Shown here: in pieces, positions 8,083 through 14,274 of the stretch
How positions within the stretch are numbered: the first letter of the stretch is position 1
How the letters are laid out: each line of letters starts with the position of its first letter
Assembly: GCA_002877875.1 (NCBI GenBank)
Contig: PNIE01000024.1
Span: 1-23,971 of the forward strand
Length of the DNA: 23,971 nt
Reading direction: 5' to 3'
DNA from: Caldimicrobium thiodismutans
GTDB taxonomy: Bacteria; Desulfobacterota; Thermodesulfobacteria; Thermodesulfobacteriales; Thermodesulfobacteriaceae
The notes under the pieces: generated by a model
What the model saw: the letters and a program-made list of their open reading frames with translations, nothing else
What the model was told of the DNA's origin: nothing
Databases searched by the model: none
Made by a program: the position numbers and the translations under genes

Positions 8083-9380
8083 TAGTTGGAAGACCAAATG
8101 TAGGAAAATCTACGCTTTTTAATACTCTCATTGGTGAGAGAAAGGCTATTGTAGAAAAAACTCCTGGGATTACCCGAGATTTTATGGTGGATTATGTAGA
8201 GCTTGAAAAGGGAAAGGGAATTAAACTAATTGATACAGGGGGAATTGATCTTAGTGAAAGGGATTATTTTTCCAAAATTATTCGAGAAATTGTAGAAAAG
8301 ACCCTCTATCAAGCCAACTTAATACTTTTTGTGGTTGATGCTAAAGATGGGCAGACTACTGCAGATGAGGAGATTGCTGCTTATTTGAGAAAGCTCGGGA
8401 AACCAATTTGGCTTATCGTTAATAAGGTTGAAAGTAAAGAGGACGAAAGAAAAGCTCAAGAGTTTTATTCCCTTGGATTCTCTGATATTTTTTTCATTTC
8501 AGCAAGAGAAAAGAAAAATATCCCTCTTTTGAAAGAGGCCTTATATGAAGTTGCCAAGGATTACCTTTTTAATCTTCCTGAAGGGCCTTTAATAAAGGTT
8601 GCTATTCTTGGAAGACCAAATGTGGGAAAATCAACCCTTTTGAATAAACTTGTTGGATATGAAAGAGTTATAGTTTCAGAGATTCCGGGTACAACTAGAG
8701 ATTGTGTAGATGTTCTTATCGAGCGACCAAAGGGCCCTTCTTTTCTTCTAATTGACACACCAGGAATAAGGAGGAGAGCAAGGATTGAGGAAAGAGCTGA
8801 AAAATTTAGTGTGGATAAAGCTTTGGATACTCTTAAAAAAGTCGATGTGATTTTATTTTTAATAACGGCAGAGGAAGGCCTTACCCATCAGGATAAAACT
8901 CTTTTAAGACAGGTTGATAAGAATTACAAAGCTTGTCTTCTTTTAATTAACAAATGGGATCTTTTGGAGAAAAATAAAGGAAAGGCTGAGGTCTTTTTAG
9001 AGCTTGTAAAACAACACCTTAAGTTTTTACCCTGGCTACCTGTACTACCTATTTCAGCTAAGACTGGCGTCAATTTGGATAAAATTTTATCTTTAGTTGA
9101 AGAAATCTATGCAGAATATCATAAAAGAATATCTACAGCCAAGGTAAATAAGCTTCTTGAGGAATTAAAGAAACAATATACTTTCAACTTAAAAGGTAAA
9201 CGTTTAAAAATTTATTATGCCACCCAAGTGGAAGTGGCTCCTCCTACTTTTGTGGTTTTTGTAAATGTAAATCCTGAAGATATTCCTAAAAATATTGAAA
9301 AATTCTTGCGAAGGAGTTTTCAGCAAAATCTCGGTTTTGAGAGGGTACCCGTAAAGGTTATTTTCAGGTTAAGGAATTAA
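8067..9380 (+). CDS. der: Ribosome-assembly GTPase Der (EngA)
   Basis: Double-GTPase needed for maturation of the 50S subunit. At 437 aa it has two G domains and a C-terminal KH-like domain (about 350-437). First domain: GRPNVGKST at 8-16, DTGG at 56-59, and NKVE at 119-122 where the base-specifying motif is normally NKxD. Second domain: GRPNVGKST at 182-190, DTPG at 230-233, NKWD at 295-298. AGAGGA at 8055-8060 precedes the ATG, which lies 16 nt inside the preceding gene. It is the last gene of the plus-strand run that starts at 2777. Its stop lies 12 nt inside the 3' end of the opposing motB, with a hairpin at the junction. Confidence 0.97.
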   Translation: MFQAVIVGRPNVGKSTLFNTLIGERKAIVEKTPGITRDFMVDYVELEKGKGIKLIDTGGIDLSERDYFSKIIREIVEKTLYQANLILFVVDAKDGQTTADEEIAAYLRKLGKPIWLIVNKVESKEDERKAQEFYSLGFSDIFFISAREKKNIPLLKEALYEVAKDYLFNLPEGPLIKVAILGRPNVGKSTLLNKLVGYERVIVSEIPGTTRDCVDVLIERPKGPSFLLIDTPGIRRRARIEERAEKFSVDKALDTLKKVDVILFLITAEEGLTHQDKTLLRQVDKNYKACLLLINKWDLLEKNKGKAEVFLELVKQHLKFLPWLPVLPISAKTGVNLDKILSLVEEIYAEYHKRISTAKVNKLLEELKKQYTFNLKGKRLKIYYATQVEVAPPTFVVFVNVNPEDIPKNIEKFLRRSFQQNLGFERVPVKVIFRLRN

Positions 9381-10172
9381 GGCTGTAGCATTTTCAGCCT
9401 TAGCCTTAAAGCCTTCTGGTGGTCCATAATGAATGGTTAGAGTAATTCTTCTATTTCTTGGATCATAAGGATTTTCTTTGGTTAACGGGAATTTATCGGC
9501 ATATCCTACTACTTCCAAGATTTTGTCTGGGTGAACGCCATTTTTTTCAAGTTCAAGCATAGCGCTTATGGCCCTTGCCGTGGATAATTCCCAGTTCCCC
9601 ACCTTTCCTGCTCTTGAAGGAGAGGCATCTGTATGGCCTTCAACCGAGACAAAAACAGGGAGTTCTTTAATAGTCTCTGCAAGGACCTTTAGGATCTCCT
9701 TTCCCTCTGGTAATAATTCGGCACTTCCTGCTTTAAAAAGTGGCTTGTTTACAAGTTCCATAATTTCAATTCGAACCACCTTTTCTTTAAGAGAGGTTTC
9801 AGTAATCTCAACCAGTACATGTTCTTGAAGACTCTTAAGACGGGTTTCAATAATTTTTTTAAATTTTTCCCCTTCTCCTTTTACAGGGGGTAGTTCCTGT
9901 GTAAGAGTTTGTACTTTTGGGGCTTGTATTTTTCCAGTGCGATAAAATTCCATAAGCATACTAACTCCTGCTTTTGAGAAAATATTAAACTTTTTAAAAT
10001 AGGCTGCTACCTGAGCTTTGGTTTTGGGTTCCATAAGAGTGACCAGCCAAAGAAGTAGAAAGAAGGTCATCATTCCGGCGAGAAAATCTGCATAAGCTAT
10101 CTTCCAGGAACCTCCGTGATGCCCTCCAACAACCTTTTTAACCCGTTTGACGATGATAGGAGGAGTGCTCAT
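9369..10172 (-). CDS. motB: Flagellar stator protein MotB
   Basis: Stator subunit that, with MotA, forms the ion channel powering flagellar rotation and anchors it to peptidoglycan. 267 aa. A basic N-terminus leads into one membrane helix, AYADFLAGMMTFFLLLWLV (residues 27-45), whose D29 is the ion-binding aspartate. A periplasmic plug/linker follows, then an OmpA-like peptidoglycan-binding domain (about 130-255) with VEGHTDASP and DPRNRRITLTI. The N-terminal AYADF(x)(x)xMMxFFLLxWL pattern resembles proton-type MotB. Its ATG shares one base with the motA stop, so the two are probably translationally coupled. The 3' end overlaps the opposing der by 12 nt. Confidence 0.96.
   Translation of the reverse strand: MSTPPIIVKRVKKVVGGHHGGSWKIAYADFLAGMMTFFLLLWLVTLMEPKTKAQVAAYFKKFNIFSKAGVSMLMEFYRTGKIQAPKVQTLTQELPPVKGEGEKFKKIIETRLKSLQEHVLVEITETSLKEKVVRIEIMELVNKPLFKAGSAELLPEGKEILKVLAETIKELPVFVSVEGHTDASPSRAGKVGNWELSTARAISAMLELEKNGVHPDKILEVVGYADKFPLTKENPYDPRNRRITLTIHYGPPEGFKAKAENATALIP
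9378..9402. other. Hairpin at the der/motB convergent overlap
   Basis: TAAGGCTG (9378-9385) and CAGCCTTA (9395-9402) form a perfect 8-bp inverted repeat with a 9-nt loop. Its left arm starts with the der stop codon and the whole repeat lies inside the motB 3' coding end. No T-run follows on either strand, so it is not a classical intrinsic terminator. It could pause polymerase or protect a 3' end of either message; that role is inferred. Confidence 0.45.
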
Positions 10173-11029
10173 TATTTTCTCTCTTTAAGCTTTGCCTCAA
10201 GTTCTGCAAAAGAGGGTCTCATGTGAGGAGGAATGGCTCTTCTTGCAAATTCAACAGCAATCTGAGGAGCACCTCCTCCAATAAAAGAGACAATAGCGGT
10301 TTTAATTACAGTAAGATATTCCTTTTCTTCAAGGGCAAATTTTTCCATCCTTGCCGAAAGGGGTGCCATAAAACCGTAACAGGTTAATATTCCGATAAAA
10401 GTTCCAGCAAGAGCTATGGAGAGATGATGAGCAAGGATTGCCGGAGGCTCATTAATTTTCCCCATAGTTAAAATAATTCCAAGAACTGCGGCCACAAGCC
10501 CTAAGCCTGGCATAGAATCAGCAAGATTTGAAAGTCTATGAGCAGGTTCTGCGGCTTCATGATAAATAATCTCGATCTCATTTTCTAAAAGACTATCCAG
10601 TTCAAAATGGGTTATATTAGTAGTAAGAATAGATCTAAAAGTATCTCGAATGAAATCTAGAATTACATGATTATTAAGAATCTTTGGAAAAGCAGAAAAA
10701 ATTTTACTAGCCTCAGGATTTTCAATATCTTGTTCAATGGAAATTAGTCCCTCTTTTTTAATTTTTTTAAAAATATCGTTTAAAAGAAGTAGTAAATCTA
10801 CATAATCATTTTTGGTGTAAACCCCAGGTTTTGTTAAAGCTTTAATAGCACCCTGTATGATTCCTTTAACAATCATCATACTATTAGCAGTAAGTAAGGA
10901 CCCTCCTGCTGCTCCAAAGATAATTAACCATTCTACTGGCTGAATAATAATGGAAAAATTTCCATGCTCTAACGCATATCCCACAAAAACGCACAAAATA
11001 ACCACTATATAACCAACAATAGCTGGCAT
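10172..11029 (-). CDS. motA: Flagellar stator protein MotA
   Basis: Membrane subunit of the stator, contacting FliG through its cytoplasmic loop. 285 aa, close to enteric MotA. Helices 1-2 cover about residues 2-60 (AIVGYIVVILCVFVGYALE, then the GNFSIIIQPVEWLIIFGAAG segment). A cytoplasmic domain of about 70-170 follows, then helices 3-4 from the conserved DSMPGLGLVAAVLGIILTMG through IALAGTFIGILTCYGFMAPL. The C-terminus keeps APQIAVEFARR and RPSFAELE as in enteric MotA. The start is 3 nt after the PilZ gene stop, with GAAAGGG upstream; the stop overlaps the motB start by one base. Transcribed from the sigma-28-type promoter at 11573-11599. Confidence 0.96.
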   Translation of the reverse strand: MPAIVGYIVVILCVFVGYALEHGNFSIIIQPVEWLIIFGAAGGSLLTANSMMIVKGIIQGAIKALTKPGVYTKNDYVDLLLLLNDIFKKIKKEGLISIEQDIENPEASKIFSAFPKILNNHVILDFIRDTFRSILTTNITHFELDSLLENEIEIIYHEAAEPAHRLSNLADSMPGLGLVAAVLGIILTMGKINEPPAILAHHLSIALAGTFIGILTCYGFMAPLSARMEKFALEEKEYLTVIKTAIVSFIGGGAPQIAVEFARRAIPPHMRPSFAELEAKLKERK

Positions 11030-11032
11030 CTC

Positions 11033-11545
11033 TTAAAAACCCTTTCTCTCCCTTATGAGTTCTCTTTCTTTTTGTAGAATATAAAAACTAAGTTTCTCCT
11101 TGATGTCAGGAGTTAAGTTTATCCATTCTAAGGCAATTTCATAGTGTTCTTCTTTTTTTTCGCATCTTAAAATTTTTCCGTAAAGATAAAGGCCTAAGGG
11201 TTCGTATAAATCAAGGACAAGTTTAATTTCCACAAAGGTATTTGGTTCTAAAGGGGTTTCAGAAGAAAAGCGAAGGCCCTTTTCACTAATATTTACTTTT
11301 TTTAAAGGCATAACATTGAAACCCTCTTTTTCTCGGGTTAACAGATTTATTAAATAATCTAATTTGGCATTAATAAGCTTTAACCAGTTATTTAGGGCCT
11401 CATCAAAGGTATCTTTTAGAGGAATGTAAGAAAAAATAGGGACATCTCCCACAATTCTTGACTTTCTGTGTTCTAATTCTTTCGCAGAAATAGGATACAC
11501 TTCTATAGGAAGTATGACATCAATTCTTACAGCTTCTCTTTCCAT
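11033..11545 (-). CDS. PilZ-domain protein, likely c-di-GMP regulator of the flagellar motor
   Basis: PilZ domains bind cyclic di-GMP through RxxxR and (D/N)xSxxG motifs. Here R3-EAV-R7 lies at the extreme N-terminus and NISEKG at residues 85-90, followed by a beta-rich segment with VEIKLVLD and YGKILRC, and a helical, charged C-terminus. The gap between the two motifs is about 78 residues, much larger than usual, and holds a helix-rich stretch (about 42-75). 170 aa in all. It is the first gene of a three-gene unit with motA and motB, directly under a sigma-28 promoter, so a role tuning stator function (as YcgR-like brakes do) is a reasonable inference. A GGGAAGAAAT sequence precedes the ATG. 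It lacks the separate YcgR N-terminal domain, so it is not a standard YcgR. Confidence 0.8.
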   Translation of the reverse strand: MEREAVRIDVILPIEVYPISAKELEHRKSRIVGDVPIFSYIPLKDTFDEALNNWLKLINAKLDYLINLLTREKEGFNVMPLKKVNISEKGLRFSSETPLEPNTFVEIKLVLDLYEPLGLYLYGKILRCEKKEEHYEIALEWINLTPDIKEKLSFYILQKERELIRERKGF

Positions 11546-11572
11546 ATTTCTTCCCTAATTAAGCTTTTTAAA

Positions 11573-11599
11573 TTATCGGATTTAATGGGAATTTCTTTA
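11573..11599 (-). promoter_or_regulatory. Sigma-28 (FliA)-type promoter for PilZ-motA-motB
   Basis: Read on the minus strand, TAAAGAAA (-35), an 11-nt spacer and TCCGATAA (-10) match the FliA consensus TAAAGTTT-N11-GCCGATAA in spacing and in nearly all key bases. It lies 27 nt upstream of the PilZ-gene ATG. Class-3 flagellar genes such as motAB are the expected targets, which supports the call. Confidence 0.85.
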
Positions 11600-11625
11600 G
11601 GATTATTATAACTTTACTCATCCCC

Positions 11626-11653
11626 TTGACAAGAAGAATTTTATAGTTACAAT
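11626..11653 (+). promoter_or_regulatory. Sigma-70-type promoter for ppaC
   Basis: A perfect TTGACA at 11626-11631 and TACAAT at 11648-11653 are separated by 16 nt. The predicted start of transcription is near 11660, leaving a leader of about 40 nt with an AGGAGGT ribosome site at 11686-11692. It is back-to-back with the sigma-28 promoter in the 153-nt divergent region; I see no other clear operator there. Confidence 0.75.
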
Positions 11654-11698
11654 CTTTTTTTAACCATTTATAAAAAATCTTAGGTAGGAGGTGGAATT

Positions 11699-12667
11699 AT
11701 GTCTCAAGAAGTTCTTTATGTGGTAGGGCATAAAAATCCTGATACAGATTCTATCTGTTCAGCTATAGCTTTCGCTTATCTTTGGAATGAATGGAAAAAG
11801 AAAGGTATTCTTTCTCAGATGAAAATGCCTGAGCTTGAAGCAGTGGCTGTAAGACAAGGAGAACCCAATGCAGAGACTAAGTTTGTCCTCGAAAAATTTG
11901 GTTTCTCAACCCCTGAGTTAATGACAGACGGAGCTGGAAAAAAGGTGGCCCTTGTTGATCATTCTGATGTTGTCCAGAGTGTAGATAACTTTTCTCAAAC
12001 AGAAGTAGTAGCAGTAGTTGATCATCACAAGATTGGAGATGTGGCCACTCCTAATCCCATTCTTTTTGTTAATTTTCCCGTAGGCTGTTCTGCAACTACG
12101 ATTAAATTTCTCTTTGATAAGACTGGAATTGAAATTCCCAAAAATATTGCAGGTTTGATGCTTTCAGCCATCTTAAGTGATACTGTGATCTTTAAATCAG
12201 CTACAACTACTCCTATGGACAAAGCTGCAGGTGAGGAACTTGCAAAGATAGCAGGCATTGAGGATATAACTAAATTTGGCATTGAAGTTAAGTCAAAGCT
12301 CTCTGATGTGAGCGGAATGGCAGTTAGAGATATCATTATGAGAGACTATAAGGATTACAATATGAGTGGAAAAAAGGTTGGAGCAGGCCAGATTGAGGTA
12401 ATAGATCTTTCCCTTATTGAGGGAAGAAAAGATGAGATCTACAACGAGCTCGTAAAAATGAAAAATGAGGGAGGATATCATACTATAGTTTTTATGCTTA
12501 CAGATATTATGAAAGAGGGAACCGAGCTCTTTGTAGTTACTGATGATCCCTCTGTAATTGAAAAGGCTTTTGGAAAGAAAGTGGAAGGCCGTTCTATCTG
12601 GTTAGATGGGGTTATGAGTAGAAAGAAGCAGGTTATTCCACCTTTAGAAAAGGCCTTTGCAGGTTAA
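11699..12667 (+). CDS. ppaC: Manganese-dependent inorganic pyrophosphatase (family II)
   Basis: Hydrolyses pyrophosphate to two phosphates, pulling biosynthetic reactions forward. DHH-superfamily enzyme, 322 aa, of the short form without CBS domains. Metal ligands are visible: H11, D15 and D17 in VVGHKNPDTDS; D87-H88 (VDHSD); the DHH triad D108-H109-H110; and D161 (ILSDTVIF). The C-terminal DHHA2 domain ends with the substrate-binding SRKKQ at 307-311. It stands alone, with its own promoter and strong ribosome site upstream and a terminator directly downstream. Confidence 0.97.
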   Translation: MSQEVLYVVGHKNPDTDSICSAIAFAYLWNEWKKKGILSQMKMPELEAVAVRQGEPNAETKFVLEKFGFSTPELMTDGAGKKVALVDHSDVVQSVDNFSQTEVVAVVDHHKIGDVATPNPILFVNFPVGCSATTIKFLFDKTGIEIPKNIAGLMLSAILSDTVIFKSATTTPMDKAAGEELAKIAGIEDITKFGIEVKSKLSDVSGMAVRDIIMRDYKDYNMSGKKVGAGQIEVIDLSLIEGRKDEIYNELVKMKNEGGYHTIVFMLTDIMKEGTELFVVTDDPSVIEKAFGKKVEGRSIWLDGVMSRKKQVIPPLEKAFAG

Positions 12668-12675
12668 TTTTCTGA

Positions 12676-12700
12676 GGGGGCTAGCCCCCCTATTATTCTT
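12676..12700 (+). terminator. Intrinsic terminator after ppaC
   Basis: GGGGG (12676-12680), loop CTAG, CCCCC (12685-12689), then a T-rich TATTATTCTT at 12691-12700. The stem starts 9 nt after the ppaC stop. The T-rich tail overlaps the last codons of the opposing nadC. On the minus strand no T-run follows, so it works best for ppaC; it could still pause nadC transcripts. Confidence 0.75.
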
Positions 12701-13547
12701 CCCAGATTTCCTCTATTTTAAAACTTATATCTGAAGCTTTAACAGAGTGGGTTAAGGCCCCAGATGATATAAAATCAACATCAAATTGGATATAATCTTT
12801 AAGATTTTCTTCGGTTATTCCACCTGAAATTTCAATTTTTAAATTAGGTTTTTGTGATCTTATTAAAGAAATGGCCTTTTTTAGATCCTCAAGTGAGAAA
12901 TTATCAAGCATTACAATATCTACCTGAGCTTCACTCTTAAGAATAATTTCAAGTTCTGAGAGATTTTTTACCTCAATTTCAACCTTAAGATAATGGGGCA
13001 GATTCTTCAATTTATCTAAAACTTTTTCTAAGCCTCCAAGGGCCTTGAGGTGATTGTCTTTGATAAGGATTCCATCTGAAAGAGAAAAACGATGGTTCTT
13101 AGCTCCTCCAATTCTTACCGCATACTTTTGAAGGATTTTAAGCCCTGGAAGAGTTTTTCTGGTATCAAGTAAAAGAGGTTTCTCGGGAAGGAATTTTATT
13201 AATCTTCTAACTGTGGTTGCAATTCCAGAAAGATGTTGAAGAAAATTTAAGGCTACCCTTTCTGCCTTTAATAAACTTGAGACCCTTCCTTCAGCAAAGC
13301 CTATTTTACTTTTCTTTGGGACTTCAGCTCCTTCAGAATAGAGCCAGGTTATTTTTACAGAGGGATCAATTTCATGAAAAACAAGTTCCACTATGGGCTC
13401 ACCGCAGATAACAAGATCGCTTTTAGCAAGAAAATAGGCTCTGCCAAAGAGATTTTGTGGGATGAGAAATTCTGTTGTTTTATCTCCAAAAGGTAGATCT
13501 TCCTGAAGAGCTTTTAAGACTATTTCTCTTAATTGCCAAAGTTCCAT
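12693..13547 (-). CDS. nadC: Nicotinate-nucleotide pyrophosphorylase (quinolinate phosphoribosyltransferase)
   Basis: De novo NAD synthesis: quinolinate and PRPP give nicotinate mononucleotide, CO2 and pyrophosphate. 284 aa, typical length. Motifs in order: LREIVLKALQEDLPFGDKTT at the N-terminus, AERVALNFLQHLSGIAT, DTRKTLPGLK, IGGAKNHRFSLSDGILIKDNH, VEIEVKNLSE, VMLDNFS, and EISGGITEENL before the final SSGALTHSV. No clear ribosome site precedes the ATG (the upstream minus-strand sequence is GAACTCCCTTTTAAA), so the message may be weakly translated or nearly leaderless. nadA and nadB are not in the window. It is transcribed divergently from grpE and convergently with ppaC. Confidence 0.96.
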   Translation of the reverse strand: MELWQLREIVLKALQEDLPFGDKTTEFLIPQNLFGRAYFLAKSDLVICGEPIVELVFHEIDPSVKITWLYSEGAEVPKKSKIGFAEGRVSSLLKAERVALNFLQHLSGIATTVRRLIKFLPEKPLLLDTRKTLPGLKILQKYAVRIGGAKNHRFSLSDGILIKDNHLKALGGLEKVLDKLKNLPHYLKVEIEVKNLSELEIILKSEAQVDIVMLDNFSLEDLKKAISLIRSQKPNLKIEISGGITEENLKDYIQFDVDFISSGALTHSVKASDISFKIEEIWEE

Positions 13548-13561
13548 TTTAAAAGGGAGTT

Positions 13562-13591
13562 CTTAAAAACAAATTATAAAAAACCCCTGGA
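13562..13591 (+). promoter_or_regulatory. Possible sigma-32-like promoter upstream of grpE
   Basis: CTTAAAA (13562-13568), a 15-nt gap and CCCCTGGA (13584-13591) resemble the heat-shock consensus CTTGAAA-N(11-16)-CCCCATnT, with the CCCC block intact but the rest of the -10 poor. No CIRCE element (TTAGCACTC-N9-GAGTGCTAA) is present in the 116-nt nadC-grpE gap. Tentative. Confidence 0.3.
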
Positions 13592-13597
13592 AAATTA

Positions 13598-13611
13598 TAA
13601 GATAGATCTTA
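13598..13611. repeat. Short inverted repeat in the nadC-grpE gap
   Basis: TAAGAT (13598-13603), AG, ATCTTA (13606-13611) is a perfect 6-bp dyad in the intergenic region between divergent nadC and grpE. It could be an operator for either gene, but a dyad this short in AT-rich DNA may be chance. Confidence 0.25.
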
Positions 13612-13663
13612 ATTTTTATGTTAACCAAAAGTTAGTTTTTGTAAAGAGAATAGGAGGAAATTT

Positions 13664-14245
13664 ATGGAAGAGCTTAGAGCTAAAGAGGAGATCTCTGAAA
13701 CTGAAGCTGCTCACTCTCAAGAGGAGATAAAAGATCTTCAGAAACTTACAGAGGAATTAAAAGAATGGAAGGAAAGGGCTCTTCGTTATGCTGCAGAGGT
13801 AGAAAATTTAAAAAAGGCTTTTAAAAGGGAAAAGGAAGAATATTATAAATTTGCTTTAGAGTCAGTTTTTAAAGAGCTTTTACCATCGGTAGATAATCTT
13901 GAGATGGCTTTAAAGGCTTTTGAGACTTCATCTAATATTGAGGCTTTAAAACAAGGGGTTGAATTAACTTTGAAAGTGTTGGTTCAGACCTTGGAGAAGT
14001 TTGGTTTGAAACAGTTTGAGCCTGCTATTGGAGATCCCTTTCACCCTCACTTTCATGAGGCTCTTCAGGCAGAGCCTCATCCTGAAATCCCGGAGGGTGG
14101 GATTGTGAAGGTATACCAAAAGGGGTATACCCTTCATGACAGAGTTATAAGACCTGCCCTGGTATGCGTTTGCCAGGGAGGTCCCAAAAAAGAATTAGTT
14201 TCCAAGGGATCAACTGATGAAAATACCGAAACCAATGGTGAATAA
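13664..14245 (+). CDS. grpE: Nucleotide exchange factor GrpE
   Basis: Releases ADP from DnaK to complete the chaperone cycle and acts as a thermosensor in several bacteria. 193 aa. An acidic, variable N-terminus leads to a long coiled coil (about residues 20-75, with LTEELKEWKERALRYAAEVE and NLKKAFKREKEEY). The helical dimer core has LLPSVDNLEMALK, and the C-terminal beta domain carries FHPHFHEALQ, GGIVKVYQKGYTLHDRVIRPALV. The start follows AGGAGGA by a good distance. dnaK follows after 29 nt. No hrcA is upstream and no dnaJ is in the window. Confidence 0.96.
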   Translation: MEELRAKEEISETEAAHSQEEIKDLQKLTEELKEWKERALRYAAEVENLKKAFKREKEEYYKFALESVFKELLPSVDNLEMALKAFETSSNIEALKQGVELTLKVLVQTLEKFGLKQFEPAIGDPFHPHFHEALQAEPHPEIPEGGIVKVYQKGYTLHDRVIRPALVCVCQGGPKKELVSKGSTDENTETNGE

Positions 14246-14274
14246 AACTTTAGAAAGCTAAGGAGGTAATAGCT

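Noticed and set aside
9568..9828. 86-aa plus-strand frame inside motB
   Set aside because: Antisense to a conserved OmpA-like domain; Ser/Thr-rich shadow composition and no ribosome site.
12025..12336. 103-aa open frame antisense to ppaC
   Set aside because: Low-complexity shadow of a highly conserved coding region with no start context.
13548..13663. CIRCE element upstream of grpE-dnaK
   Set aside because: Looked for TTAGCACTC-N9-GAGTGCTAA in the gap; neither arm is present.
13533..13730. 65-aa frame across the nadC-grpE gap
   Set aside because: It starts inside nadC on the opposite strand, runs through the intergenic promoter region and out of frame into grpE; no motif or ribosome site.
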